64,000 nucleotides of DNA from Candidatus Rickettsia kotlanii (GCA_030295365.1 AP027062.1:516001-580000), one strand, 5' to 3'; counted from the stretch's first letter, positions 27,506 to 36,499 are shown. Translations and numbers: made by a program. Notes: a model not told the origin generated them from the letters alone.

Positions 27506-28195
27506 ATGAATCCAATAATACTATTAGTTGCCCCGCAAATGGGTGCGAATATCGAGGCTACTGCAAGAGCAATGAAGAATTTTGGCTTAAATGAGCTTAG
27601 AATCGTAGCTCCAAGAGACGGTTGGCCTAATGAGCAAAAACGTAGTAATGCAGTCGGAGCGGTTAATATTATAGATCGTGCAAAAATTTTTGATAGCCTA
27701 GAGGATAGCATTAAAGACCTCAAATATTTATGTGCTACTACTTGTATTAAAAGGGCTATGAATAAAGATTATGTATTTTCACAAAATTTACCTTTAGATT
27801 ATCCAAATTCTGAAAAAGTCGGGATAATGTTCGGGCAGGAAAATAATGGGCTTAGCAACGAAGAAATCGCATGTGCTAATATAGATTATCACTATTAATA
27901 CAACCGAATTTAGCTCATTAAATATTGCTCAAGCGGTTATTATTATATGCTATGAGTGATTTCGTAATTCTACGCCCAGAGAGGATGTACATAACATTCA
28001 AAAATTAGCTACTAAAGAAGAAATAGAGCATTTTTTAGTAAATTTATTCGGCAAACTTGATAAGTTGGATTCTTCAAGGTTCCCGATGAAAAACCTGCCA
28101 TGCAACAAAATATCACTAATATATTTACACGTATAAATAGTCTTTCTCCCCCTGGAGTCCAAACTCTGCAAGGTATTATTAAATCTTTAAATTAA
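27506..28195 (+). pseudogene. trmJ: tRNA 2'-O-methyltransferase TrmJ remnant (SpoU family)
   Basis: Starts MNPIILLVAPQMGANIEATA and keeps RAMKNFGLNELRIVAPRDGW, VGAVNIIDRAKIFD and VGIMFGQENNGLSNEEIACA. It then frameshifts near 27890 (stop 27896). The next frame gives TINTTEFSSLNIAQAVIIIC, which contains the SAM-knot SLNIAQAV motif, before TGA at 27958. Further pieces IQKLATKEEIEHFLVNLFGK and MQQNITNIFTRINSLSPPGV in other frames end at TAA 28193. An intact enzyme would methylate position 32 of tRNAs. At least two or three frameshifts break it. Confidence 0.88.
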
Positions 28196-28563
28196 TGATA
28201 TTTAGTAATTTCTTAAGTTCAGGAACATAATTTCTTATTCGGTTATAATTTCATCAGCAAGCTTTTTATCATAAGTATAAGATGTCATATTACGATCAGT
28301 AAGCATATAAATCCATAAACTCTCATCATTTATAATACCGGCAACAAAAGCTTCCTTTATCACTTCTTTAGGATAGTGAAGAATTGTGCCTTTTTGAGAA
28401 AAATATTCTTTTAAAAACTTCCAAGCGAGTTCAAAAGTAAATTCAAATCTTTGTATAGTGGCACAATATAAGCCCTATCTTCTGTTGTCGGTTTTAAATA
28501 AATATCTTCAAGCATCATAAAAGCTTTACGAAATTTTTCAAGTTTAAGGTTTATTTTTGACAT
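28179..28563 (-). pseudogene. HEPN-domain protein (HI0074-like), frameshifted
   Basis: From ATG 28563: MSKINLKLEKFRKAFMMLED, then a frameshift near 28457. It continues RFEFTFELAWKFLKEYFSQK, VIKEAFVAGIINDESLWIYM and LTDRNMTSYTYDKKLADEI. One more shift near 28240 leads to NRIRNYVPELKKLL. The order and FELAWK/DRN motifs match the nucleotidyltransferase-substrate-binding (HEPN) partner of MNT proteins. The position that is His in the family's RN-x3-H motif is Tyr here (DRNMTSYTY). Its start overlaps the end of the MNT gene by 13 bases, the classical MNT-HEPN arrangement. The downstream end overlaps the trmJ remnant; the exact end is uncertain. Confidence 0.75.
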
Positions 28564-28848
28564 ATATAATTTTTTTCTTTTAATATATTTTTATAAAGTT
28601 CAGAGCTTATTTTAGTACTTTCAAACCTTACACAATCTATTTTTAAAAGCGTGTCGGCATTCTCTATAATAGACATCACTTCTAAGCCATTCTTGATCTG
28701 TAATATTAGGGCAGATAATTGCAATATCAATATCGGAACGTTCATCGTTATCCCCTCTAGCACGAGAGCCAAAAAGCCATATTTCGTTGACAAATGGTAA
28801 AGATTTTAGCTTATTAATGAATATATATGATTGTATGTCTTTATCCAT
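28551..28848 (-). pseudogene. MNT-type minimal nucleotidyltransferase, frameshifted
   Basis: From ATG 28848: MDKDIQSYIFINKLKSLPFV, then WLFGSRARGDNDERSDIDIA, which is the GS-x-D-x-D metal and nucleotide site of minimal nucleotidyltransferases. After NITDQEWL the frame breaks (about 28685). The other frame continues EVMSIIENADTLLKIDCVRF to LYKNILKEKNYICQK and the stop at 28551. One base appears inserted. MNT proteins act as antitoxins by modifying the HEPN partner encoded just downstream. The active-site half could still be made as a truncated 75-residue product. Confidence 0.8.
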
Positions 28849-28852
28849 ATAA

Positions 28853-29899
28853 TTACCAGCTTTTGATTAAAGATTTAATAATTTCAGCTACTCTTCCTAC
28901 TTCATTTAAGGGTTGGTAGCTATATTCTTCTAGAACAATAGCCGACTTATCAAAAATTCTTGCTATCTTTTGTTCTACTAGCTGCTTTATAAAAATCTTA
29001 TGCTTTGAAGAATTAAAGTTTGGTGGGCAGAATATATAAAGAGGCTTACCACTTGAAGCTGCTTCACTGCACATTGAGATTGAGTCGGCCGTAGAGATTA
29101 TATATTTTGCCTTGGAGAACATAGCGATATAAGGATTATAGCCTGCGCCTTCGTTCGGATCATAAATAATTGTAGAGGACGGTATATTATTTTTAATAAT
29201 TGATTTTACAGTGTGTGGTGTACGTCTACTAAAACTAATGAAAAAAGGTATTTTTTGATTAGTATATATTTTGTTTAATAATGAAGCAAATAAAACTGCT
29301 GTATCTTCATGGAAATTAAATTTTTTATTATTTCCACCGATTATCACTGCAATAAATTGTTTAAGATTAGGATAATGTTTTTGGAGTTCCAAGTTCGCCG
29401 CGGCGAACTTTTCGGTTACATTGTTGATAGCTCCGTTGATGGGGATGATGTTTTTAAAGTCGTCATTGCGAGGAAATACGAAGTATTGACGAAGCAATCT
29501 AGTAAAAAAGCCCTGAGATTGCTTCAGCCACTTTGTAGCTTCGCAATGACGTTGGTCATGATAAGGCAGAATAACAGTATCAAATGCATTGTAAGGAAGA
29601 TTAGGCTGCATTATTTGTATTAACTTGATATCTTTAAATTTCTTTTTTAAATAAAATGCGAGTACTGCCGTTCTTCTTCCAGCGGTAATTATCATATCAG
29701 GTGGGGACTTATCCAAAAGATACTGCAATAGCTCACTTTTTATATGAATAGGATAATATTTTAGTAAAAAGTTCGGTAGCTTAGCTAAGCAATTATATTC
29801 AAGCTTAATTGTTGTATATTCTTCCATTAATTTTTCAGCAAGTGCAATAGCCTGATGGGTGTTGCCTGTTCTATCATCTGCCAATACGTGTATTTTCAT
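28853..29899 (-). CDS. ELM1/DUF1022 family protein carrying an in-frame palindromic repeat
   Basis: 348 residues. The N-terminus MKIHVLADDRTGNTHQAIAL, PPDMIITAGRRTAVLAFYLK, FISFSRRTPHTV and ISTADSISMCSEAASSGKPL match the mitochondrial-fission ELM1-like family, found in alphaproteobacteria and plants, whose fold resembles glycosyltransferases. The biochemical role in bacteria is not established. Residues about 117-147 (RHCEATKWLKQSQGFFTRLL and onward) are not family sequence but a translated palindromic repeat inserted in frame. The gene's start overlaps the mrp stop by 4 bases (ATGA), so the two are coupled. Mrp is transcribed first. Confidence 0.82.
   Translation of the reverse strand: MKIHVLADDRTGNTHQAIALAEKLMEEYTTIKLEYNCLAKLPNFLLKYYPIHIKSELLQYLLDKSPPDMIITAGRRTAVLAFYLKKKFKDIKLIQIMQPNLPYNAFDTVILPYHDQRHCEATKWLKQSQGFFTRLLRQYFVFPRNDDFKNIIPINGAINNVTEKFAAANLELQKHYPNLKQFIAVIIGGNNKKFNFHEDTAVLFASLLNKIYTNQKIPFFISFSRRTPHTVKSIIKNNIPSSTIIYDPNEGAGYNPYIAMFSKAKYIISTADSISMCSEAASSGKPLYIFCPPNFNSSKHKIFIKQLVEQKIARIFDKSAIVLEEYSYQPLNEVGRVAEIIKSLIKSW
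29461..29551. repeat. Palindromic repeat inserted in frame within the ELM1-like gene
   Basis: CGTCATTGCGAGGAAATACG at 29461 and CTTCGCAATGACG ending at 29551 are inverted, with inner GAAGCAATCT and TGAGATTGCTTC. Same family as the intergenic copies (closest to 10958). The host frame reads straight through, adding about 31 residues. Confidence 0.88.
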
Positions 29900-30855
29900 T
29901 GTAAATACTTCTCTAAAGGTAATGTTAATAAGTTTGTTAGAGGTAGTGACTGATCACAAGCCTCGGCTATTTGCGGTGTGATTGGAATTTGAGCGATTAG
30001 TGGTATATTATATTTTTGCGATAAATATCCGCCACTATTATTTTTAAGCATATAGCTCATATTTTCAATTATTCCTAAAATAGGTAAATTTAGTTTTTGA
30101 TATAAATCTATAGAGCGTATTACGTCTATTCCTGATATTTTTTGTGTTGTAGTTACGATTATTACGCCATCTAAATGATAATTTTCTAGTATACTTAAAT
30201 GAATATCACCTGTCCCCGGCGGCATATCGATAATTAAATAATCTAAATTATCCCATTTTGTTACCGATAATAATTGATAAATAGTCTTACTTGCCATAGG
30301 ACCACGCCAAATAATTGCCGAGTGGTCTTTAACGAAGAAGCCTATAGACATAATTTCGATGTTTTGAGCAAGTACCGGTATTACTCGTCCATCTTGCGTT
30401 TTCGGTACTTCGTTAATGCCGAATATATGCGGAATTGACGGACCGTAAATATCCGCATCTACTATCCCGACTCGGTAATTTGCTAGACTTAACTGCTGAG
30501 CGATAAGAGCCGATATTGTAGATTTCCCGACTCCACCTTTACCTGATGCTACTAAGATAATTTTTTTTACATTTTCTACAAAATGTTTTGGTTTTTGAAC
30601 TTTTGTCTCCATCGGTTTACTTTCGGTAAAAACAATTGTTATTTTATTTACTTCCGAAATTTCGTTAAGTTTATTAATTGCCTTAAGTCTAATTTCTTCA
30701 GCTTCTAACTTGTTTTTACCTGATATATCTATTGAGAAACCGATATTATTACCTTTAATTATAATATCTGATATAACTTCATTTAAAAAAGTACCGTCTT
30801 TAAAGGTAATATGCTGAATTTTATCTATAATTTGTCGTTTGTGTAAATTCGCCAT
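29896..30855 (-). CDS. mrp: Mrp/ApbC family iron-sulfur carrier ATPase lacking the cysteine pair
   Basis: 319 residues. A small N-terminal domain (about 1-80, DUF59-like) precedes the deviant Walker A GKGGVGKST (105-113), then VDADIYGPSIPHIFG, IWRGPMASKTIYQLL and DMPPGTGDIHLS, all standard for Mrp. Mrp proteins normally hold a bridging [4Fe-4S] cluster between subunits through a C-x-x-C shortly after ENMSY. Here that place reads ENMSYMLKNNSGGYLSQKY, shorter than usual and without cysteine, so cluster carriage in the usual way is doubtful. Divergent from hflK with a 104-base AT-rich gap. Confidence 0.93.
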   Translation of the reverse strand: MANLHKRQIIDKIQHITFKDGTFLNEVISDIIIKGNNIGFSIDISGKNKLEAEEIRLKAINKLNEISEVNKITIVFTESKPMETKVQKPKHFVENVKKIILVASGKGGVGKSTISALIAQQLSLANYRVGIVDADIYGPSIPHIFGINEVPKTQDGRVIPVLAQNIEIMSIGFFVKDHSAIIWRGPMASKTIYQLLSVTKWDNLDYLIIDMPPGTGDIHLSILENYHLDGVIIVTTTQKISGIDVIRSIDLYQKLNLPILGIIENMSYMLKNNSGGYLSQKYNIPLIAQIPITPQIAEACDQSLPLTNLLTLPLEKYLQ

Positions 30856-30959
30856 AATTAAATTTCCTTTTTAAAGCTGTTTAAGCTCATAACTTGACGT
30901 TATATACTATAATATATATAATTATCTCATCTTTAATATAATATAAAACAACAAAGCAA

Positions 30960-32000
30960 ATGCTTAATAAAAAATATGTCTCAATTTTAAAAAAATCCCC
31001 ATGGAAAGATTTTGATTCTGATCAAGAAGATAACATATTCACAAGACCGCGTAAAAATCAATTTAATTTTGATCAGTTTCAATTCCCGTTTAATTTCAAT
31101 GCTAAAACAATAATTTTAGCTGTTGTCGCAGTGGTTGTTTTATGGCTCGCTTCGGGTATTTATGAAATAAAAGAAGGCGAAGAAGCAGCGGTAATAAGAT
31201 TTGGGCGTTTTGTGCGTAAGGGCTACCCTGGGCTTAATTATCATTTACCGGCGCCTTTTGAAAAGATAATAGTTGAGAAAGTTAAACAATCACGTCGGAT
31301 TGAGATTGGTTATCGTACAAATAGCTCTCTGCGTAGCGGTGGCGATAATACTAAAAATATTGTCGGTGAAAGTATAATGCTTACCGGTGATGAAAATATC
31401 ATTGCTTTAAATTGTGACGTAATGTGGCATATTAGTAATCTTGAGGATTTTATTTTTAACGTACAAAGGCCTGAAGAAACAGTAAAAGCAACAGTCGAGA
31501 GTGCCGTTAGGGAAGTCATAGGCAATACTCTTATTTCTTGGGTATTATCCGATCAAAAGCAGGAGATTACTTATAAAATAGAGAAATTAGCACAGAAGAT
31601 ATTGGATAGTTATAATGCCGGCGTTATGATTGAGAAAGTACAATTATTAAAAGCCGAGCCGCCTGCCGAAGTAATAGACGCTTATAGAGACGTGCAAACT
31701 TCAAAAGCAGATAAAGAAAAAGAAATAAATCAAGCTCAAGCCTATAATAATAAGATTTTGCCGGAAGCTAGAGGAGCGGCGGCAAAGATTATACAAGAAG
31801 CAGAAGGTTATAGAGCAGAAGTTATATCGAAAGCAGAAGGTGATAGCCAAAGATTTAATGCTATTTATAAACAATATGCTACAGGTAGGCAAGTAACTAG
31901 AGATAGATTATATTTAGAAGTAGTAGAAGAGATATTAGGCGGTTCAAATAAAACGATTATTAATAATGCACTACTGCCGCACATGGCTATTAAACCATAG
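30960..32000 (+). CDS. hflK: HflK, regulator of FtsH protease
   Basis: 346 residues. A cytoplasmic N-terminus and one membrane segment (about 48-68, IILAVVAVVVLWLASGI) precede an SPFH/band-7 domain (IKEGEEAAVIRFGRFVRKGY, then PGLNYHLPAPFEKII). A long Ala/Glu/Lys coiled region follows (about 240-300, EARGAAAKIIQEAEGYRAEV). HflK and HflC form a large membrane cage around FtsH that modulates proteolysis. The usual HflK N-terminal Gly-rich stretch is short here. Followed by hflC after 100 bases. Confidence 0.96.
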   Translation: MLNKKYVSILKKSPWKDFDSDQEDNIFTRPRKNQFNFDQFQFPFNFNAKTIILAVVAVVVLWLASGIYEIKEGEEAAVIRFGRFVRKGYPGLNYHLPAPFEKIIVEKVKQSRRIEIGYRTNSSLRSGGDNTKNIVGESIMLTGDENIIALNCDVMWHISNLEDFIFNVQRPEETVKATVESAVREVIGNTLISWVLSDQKQEITYKIEKLAQKILDSYNAGVMIEKVQLLKAEPPAEVIDAYRDVQTSKADKEKEINQAQAYNNKILPEARGAAAKIIQEAEGYRAEVISKAEGDSQRFNAIYKQYATGRQVTRDRLYLEVVEEILGGSNKTIINNALLPHMAIKP

Positions 32001-32015
32001 GGGTGCAGGGGTGCG

Positions 32016-32079
32016 ATGTCATTCCCACTTTTGCGTGAATGACATCGAGCGTGTTTTTCACGCTATACACGAATGACAT
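32016..32079. repeat. Two small hairpins between hflK and hflC
   Basis: ATGTCATTCCCAC...GTGAATGACAT (32016-32045) is a compact GTCATTCC-type hairpin. GAGCGTG TTTTT CACGCT follows at once, then a third GAATGACATC half-site. This is a degraded or compound form of the window-wide repeat. Confidence 0.65.
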
Positions 32080-32100
32080 CTAAACAACAAGGAATATTAA

Positions 32101-32958
32101 ATGCAACAAAAGATTTATTATATAATTTTTACAATTGTTTTTGGGCTGATACTGATTTCTAGCTCCTTATTTTCAGTTGATCAACGCCAATCTGCAGTAG
32201 TATTCCAGTTTGGTGAGGCAGTTAGAACTATAGAAAATCCAGGACTGAATATTAAAATCCCGTTTATTCAAAATGTTGAATTTTTTGATAAGCGTCTTTT
32301 AGATGTTGAGGTTGAGGCAAAAGAATTAACGGCTGCTGACGGTAAACGAGTTATTGTTGATGCCTACGCCAAATTCCAAATTAATAATCCCGTAATGTTT
32401 TATAAAACGGTACATGATTATCAAGGTGTAAAAATTAGGCTGACTCGTAATCTTGAATCGTCAATGCGTAAGGTGATAGGTAAAATTTCGCTAAGTAGCC
32501 TTTTAAGTCAGGAACGTAGTAACGTAATGTTAAATATCTTAAATCAAGTGGACGGTGAAGCTAAAAGCTTCGGTATTGATGTTGTAGATGTTAGAATTTT
32601 AAGAGCAGACTTACCAAAAGAAAATAGTGCGGCTATTTATCGTCGTATGCAAACGGCACGTGAAAAAGAAGCAACCCAAATTAGAGCTGAAGGACAAGAA
32701 GAAAGTGTGCGTATTCGTTCAAAAGCAGATAAAGAAAGTAAAATAATACTTGCTAAAGCTTATCGAGATGCACAAATTATTAAAGGTGACGGCGATGAGA
32801 AAGCGGCAAAAATATATAATGCTGCTTATTCAGTCGACCCGGAATTTTATAAATTTTATAGATCACTTTTAGTATATAAAAATTCTTTAAAGAAAGAGGA
32901 TACTAATTTTGTAATTTCACCGGATGCTGAAGTTTTAAAATATCTAAATCTTAAGTAG
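32101..32958 (+). CDS. hflC: HflC, regulator of FtsH protease
   Basis: 285 residues with one N-terminal membrane segment (about 5-25), then a band-7 domain: VDQRQSAVVFQFGEAVRTIE, NPGLNIKIPFIQNVEFFDKR. The coiled C-terminal part is AREKEATQIRAEGQEESVRI with DPEFYKFYRSLLVYKNSL, the conserved HflC tail. Forms the FtsH-regulating complex with HflK. Order hflK-hflC-degP is common in alphaproteobacteria. Confidence 0.96.
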   Translation: MQQKIYYIIFTIVFGLILISSSLFSVDQRQSAVVFQFGEAVRTIENPGLNIKIPFIQNVEFFDKRLLDVEVEAKELTAADGKRVIVDAYAKFQINNPVMFYKTVHDYQGVKIRLTRNLESSMRKVIGKISLSSLLSQERSNVMLNILNQVDGEAKSFGIDVVDVRILRADLPKENSAAIYRRMQTAREKEATQIRAEGQEESVRIRSKADKESKIILAKAYRDAQIIKGDGDEKAAKIYNAAYSVDPEFYKFYRSLLVYKNSLKKEDTNFVISPDAEVLKYLNLK

Positions 32959-32995
32959 TATACTAGTCTATCTAATTTTTATTTACTTGGAGTAT

Positions 32996-34522
32996 ATGGT
33001 TAATCTGAAAATAGTTCTTGTTATAATAGTTTTAATATCAAGTAACGTTATTCTAGCAAAAGAAAATAGTAAGTCTTTAAAAGTAGCAGCTCAAGAAGAG
33101 AATGAATTTACGGAAATAAATTCTGCTCCTTTAAAAGTAAGTGAAGCCGCCCGTTATAGCTTTGCCGATATAGTTGAACCATTAATTCCTGCAGTCGTTA
33201 ATATTTCAACAATAGAATATGTTAATAGTAAATCGGAAAATGCCAAGAAAGATCCTCTGCAAGAAAAAGTTAATGGTTTTTTAGAAAAGCTCAATATACC
33301 GCTGAATTTGGAAGAGGTCGATCAAACTCCGAAAAGTGTCCCACTTGGTTCAGGATTTATTATTGAACCTAACGGCTTAATAGTGACAAACTATCATGTA
33401 ATTGCAAATGTTGATAAAATTAATATAAAACTTGCAGATAATACCGAATTATCGGCTAAATTAATAGGTAACGATACTAAAACCGATTTAGCTCTCTTGA
33501 AAATAGATAGTGAGGAACCTCTACCTTTTGTTGAGTTTGGAGATTCAAATGATGCAAGAGTAGGAGATTGGATTATTGCGATTGGTAATCCGTTCGGTAA
33601 TCTAGGCGGTACGGTGACAAGCGGTATTATTTCTTCTAAAGGGCGGGATATCGATATAGATACGGACAATATAGTCGATAATTTTATTCAAACGGATGCG
33701 GCAATTAATAATGGTAATTCCGGTGGTCCTATGTTTAATTTGGATCAGAAAGTAATCGGCGTAAATACGGCAATTTTTTCACCGCTTGGTACTAATATAG
33801 GTATCGGTTTTGCAATACCGTCAAATACTGCAAAGCCTATAATCGAACGTCTTAAGAAAGATGGAAAAGTAAGTAGAGGACGTCTTGGAGTAACAATACA
33901 AGATTTAACCGAGGAAATTTCTGAAGGGCTAGGACTTAAAAATACTAGGGGGGTGTTAGTAGTTAAAGTACAAGAAGACGGGCCAGGTGATAAAGCAGGC
34001 ATTAAAACAGGTGATATAATAATAGAGTTTGCGGATATACCGGTTAAAAATACTAAAAAATTACGTGTAATTATTGCAGATGCTCCTATTGATCAGGAAG
34101 TAAAAGTAAAAATACTTCGCGATAAAAAGGAGCTTGAATTACCTATTAAAATTACTTCGGATAATGAAGAGGTTACCAAAGATTCTACAGAAGAGACCAA
34201 TAAGAAAGAAATAACAAATAAAGAAGAAAATAATTTATCTATTACTAAAAATAATATTACTTTTGGTAATTTGACTGAAGAACTAAGACAAAAATATACT
34301 ATTCCTCAAGATAAAATGGGAATAGTTATAACCAATGTTGATGAAGAAGAAAGTAGCTTCAAAATTGGCGATCTGATAACCAATATTAATCAAGAAAGCA
34401 TAGACGATATAAGTAAGCTAGAAGAATTATATGAAAATGCTAAAAAATCAGATAAGCAAAATATTTTGCTCCTGATTGAAAGGGGTAATAGTAATATGTT
34501 TGTACCATTGCAGGTTATGTAA
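32996..34522 (+). CDS. degP: Periplasmic serine protease DegP/HtrA
   Basis: 508 residues from ATG 32996. I chose this over the in-frame TTG 32987, which overlaps the GGAG at 32989-32992. A signal peptide is visible (MVNLKIVLVIIVLISSNVIL, then AKE). The trypsin-like triad lies in NYHVIANVD (His), DLALLKID (Asp) and GNSGGP (Ser). Two PDZ domains follow (about 270-360 and 400-500), linked by a stretch rich in Glu, Lys and Asn. DegP degrades or refolds misfolded envelope proteins. Downstream of hflKC, so the three form an envelope quality-control cluster. Confidence 0.97.
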   Translation: MVNLKIVLVIIVLISSNVILAKENSKSLKVAAQEENEFTEINSAPLKVSEAARYSFADIVEPLIPAVVNISTIEYVNSKSENAKKDPLQEKVNGFLEKLNIPLNLEEVDQTPKSVPLGSGFIIEPNGLIVTNYHVIANVDKINIKLADNTELSAKLIGNDTKTDLALLKIDSEEPLPFVEFGDSNDARVGDWIIAIGNPFGNLGGTVTSGIISSKGRDIDIDTDNIVDNFIQTDAAINNGNSGGPMFNLDQKVIGVNTAIFSPLGTNIGIGFAIPSNTAKPIIERLKKDGKVSRGRLGVTIQDLTEEISEGLGLKNTRGVLVVKVQEDGPGDKAGIKTGDIIIEFADIPVKNTKKLRVIIADAPIDQEVKVKILRDKKELELPIKITSDNEEVTKDSTEETNKKEITNKEENNLSITKNNITFGNLTEELRQKYTIPQDKMGIVITNVDEEESSFKIGDLITNINQESIDDISKLEELYENAKKSDKQNILLLIERGNSNMFVPLQVM

Positions 34523-34556
34523 GACATAGAATATAAAAATAATACCTAAATAATTT

Positions 34557-35300
34557 ATGAATGAAAAAATAGCAATTTTAAGTGCATATAGTTTTATTAA
34601 TATAGAAGAACCAGCGAATTTGATACCGAAACTTTTGCTTATCGGTAAAAGAAAATATGTTAGGGGTACTATTTTATTAGCTAATGAAGGCTTTAACGGT
34701 TCTTTTTCAGGTTCATATGAAAATGTAAAGCTTGTACTTGAAGAATTGATAAAACTGATCAGGCCCAAAGATGTTAACGTTAAAATAAATTATAGTGATG
34801 TTCATCCTTTTCAGAAATTGAAAGTCAGACTTAAGAAAGAGATCGTAGCAATGAACGTTGATGATTTAAATATTGATTTGTTTAAAGGCGAATATATAGA
34901 GCCGAAAGATTGGGATGAATTTATCACAAAACAAGATGTTATAGTAATAGATACTCGAAATGATTATGAAGTAGAGGTCGGTACATTTAAATCAGCAATT
35001 AATCCTAATACCAAAACATTTAAACAATTTCCTGCTTGGGTTCAGCAGAATCAAGAATTGCTCAAAGGTAAGAAAATTGCTATGTTTTGTACAGGTGGTA
35101 TCAGATGTGAAAAATCCACCAGCTTACTTAAAAGCATAGGTTATGATGAGGTATATCATTTAAAGGGTGGGATACTGCAATATCTAGAAGATACACAAAA
35201 CAAGAACAATTTATGGCAAGGTGAATGTTTTGTCTTTGATGATAGGAGAACAGTGACAGATGATTTATCGCCCGTAGAAAGACATTGGTTGCAGAGATAG
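34557..35300 (+). CDS. trhO: tRNA uridine-34 hydroxylase TrhO (rhodanese family, YceA-like)
   Basis: 247 residues. N-terminal acylphosphatase-like part ([13 protein letters not shown]), then a rhodanese domain with [18 protein letters not shown] and active-site loop [12 protein letters not shown] (Cys about residue 182). The C-terminal [11 protein letters not shown] is the family hallmark; the usual second Cys-rich zinc-like end is absent, giving a short protein. In E. coli and B. subtilis TrhO makes 5-hydroxyuridine at tRNA position 34 with oxygen. Assignment is from family blocks. Confidence 0.93.
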   Translation: MNEKIAILSAYSFINIEEPANLIPKLLLIGKRKYVRGTILLANEGFNGSFSGSYENVKLVLEELIKLIRPKDVNVKINYSDVHPFQKLKVRLKKEIVAMNVDDLNIDLFKGEYIEPKDWDEFITKQDVIVIDTRNDYEVEVGTFKSAINPNTKTFKQFPAWVQQNQELLKGKKIAMFCTGGIRCEKSTSLLKSIGYDEVYHLKGGILQYLEDTQNKNNLWQGECFVFDDRRTVTDDLSPVERHWLQR

Positions 35301-35328
35301 ATGTCGTTGATCAATTGAAACGTGTAGT

Positions 35329-35436
35329 ATGTCATTCCCGCGAAAGCGGGAATCCAGAAAAAAAGTTTTTAATTTTAAAAATTCAGTATATGTGTATTTT
35401 TTAATTGCTGGATTCCTGCTTCCGCAGGAATGACAT
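35329..35436. repeat. Palindromic repeat (GTCATTCCCGC type) between trhO and sdhC
   Basis: ATGTCATTCCCGCGAAAGCG and CTTCCGCAGGAATGACAT are inverted ends. Inner GGAATCCAG and CTGGATTCC pair, giving a long stem with an AT-rich loop. Could end the trhO transcript (inference). Confidence 0.8.
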
Positions 35437-35462
35437 AACCTTTTTTTATTTGTTAGAAATAT

Positions 35463-35837
35463 ATGACTAAAACCAAACAAGAAATTTATAATAAGCGTCC
35501 AACTTCGCCGCATTTAACTATATATAAGCTGCAAATAAGTTCTACATTATCAATTTTGCATCGTATGACCGGCGTAGCTTTGTTTTTTGCGGTGTCAATC
35601 TTGGCATGGTGGTTGATTCTTAGTAAATATGACAATAATTATTTACAGCTTGTTGAATGCTGTATTATAAAAATATGCTTAGTAGCTGTTAGCTACGCTT
35701 GGTTTTATCATTTATGTAACGGCATTCGGCATTTATTTTGGGATATCGGTTACGGTTTTTCTATAAAATTGGTTAATATCACCGGTTGGTGTGTAGTGGT
35801 AGGATCTGTATTATTAACGGTATTGTTATGGGTATAG
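35463..35837 (+). CDS. sdhC: Succinate dehydrogenase cytochrome b556 subunit SdhC
   Basis: 124 residues, three membrane segments. RPTSPHLTIYKLQISSTLSI and LHRMTGVALFFA are the conserved N-terminal quinone-site region. The heme-ligand His is in the HLCNGIRHLFWDIG block (about 80-93). Anchors SdhA/SdhB in the inner membrane and passes electrons to ubiquinone. Confidence 0.95.
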   Translation: MTKTKQEIYNKRPTSPHLTIYKLQISSTLSILHRMTGVALFFAVSILAWWLILSKYDNNYLQLVECCIIKICLVAVSYAWFYHLCNGIRHLFWDIGYGFSIKLVNITGWCVVVGSVLLTVLLWV

Positions 35838-35847
35838 TAATTAAAAA

Positions 35848-35945
35848 CGTCATTGCGAGGAGATGCGTAGCATCGACGTGACAATCCTAGAAACAAATGT
35901 CTGAGATTGCTTAGTCAATTGCTATGCAATTTCCTCGCAATGACG
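35848..35945. repeat. Palindromic repeat (CGTCATTGCGAGG type) between sdhC and sdhD
   Basis: CGTCATTGCGAGGAGATGCG and TTTCCTCGCAATGACG are inverted ends. It lies inside what should be one sdh operon, so the hairpin must be passed by RNA polymerase or adjust relative expression. Confidence 0.82.
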
Positions 35946-35973
35946 AAAAGCTAAAATAAATAATAGAGAATTA

Positions 35974-36351
35974 ATGGTATATGATTTTAAAGCAGAAATT
36001 GTAAAAGCAAAAAATAGCAGTTCTGCTAAAAGCGGTTTTCATCATTGGTTATTGCAAAGAGTAACGGGGATTATATTAGCTTTATGTTCTGTGTGGCTAA
36101 TATATTTTACGTTAACCAACAAAAATAATGATATAAATATTATTATGTGGGAGCTTAAGAAGCCTTTTAATGTAGTAGCTTTGTTAATTACGGTGGTTAT
36201 TTCGTTGTATCATGCGATGCTTGGTATGTGTGTAGTAATTGAGGATTATATAAGTTGTCACAAATTACGTAATACATTGATTATAATAGTGCAATTATTT
36301 TGCATTATGACTATTGTAGCCTTTGTAGTAGCGATGTTTTATAAAGGATAA
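35974..36351 (+). CDS. sdhD: Succinate dehydrogenase membrane anchor SdhD
   Basis: 125 residues with three hydrophobic helices. HHWLLQRVTGIILALCSVWL near the N-terminus and SLYHAMLGMCVVIEDYI (heme-ligand His near 84, quinone-site Asp-Tyr) are the SdhD signatures. Partners with SdhC; sdhA follows after a repeat. Confidence 0.94.
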   Translation: MVYDFKAEIVKAKNSSSAKSGFHHWLLQRVTGIILALCSVWLIYFTLTNKNNDINIIMWELKKPFNVVALLITVVISLYHAMLGMCVVIEDYISCHKLRNTLIIIVQLFCIMTIVAFVVAMFYKG

Positions 36352-36357
36352 AAATTG

Positions 36358-36457
36358 TTATACCGCAGCTTGACTGCGATATCCAGAAAACAATTTATAG
36401 CATTACATTATTGTGTATTGAATTACTGGCCCCCGTGGCCAAGCCATGGGGTTACAG
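36358..36457. repeat. Palindromic repeat (CCGTGG/CCACGG type) between sdhD and sdhA
   Basis: TTATACCGCAGCTTGACTGC on the left and CCCGTGGCCAAGCCATGGGG on the right form a diverged inverted pair about 100 bases apart. Same family as 2920 and 62196. Confidence 0.65.
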
Positions 36458-36499
36458 AGGTAGACAATTCACGTATCAAAATAGTAAGAAATTAATTTA

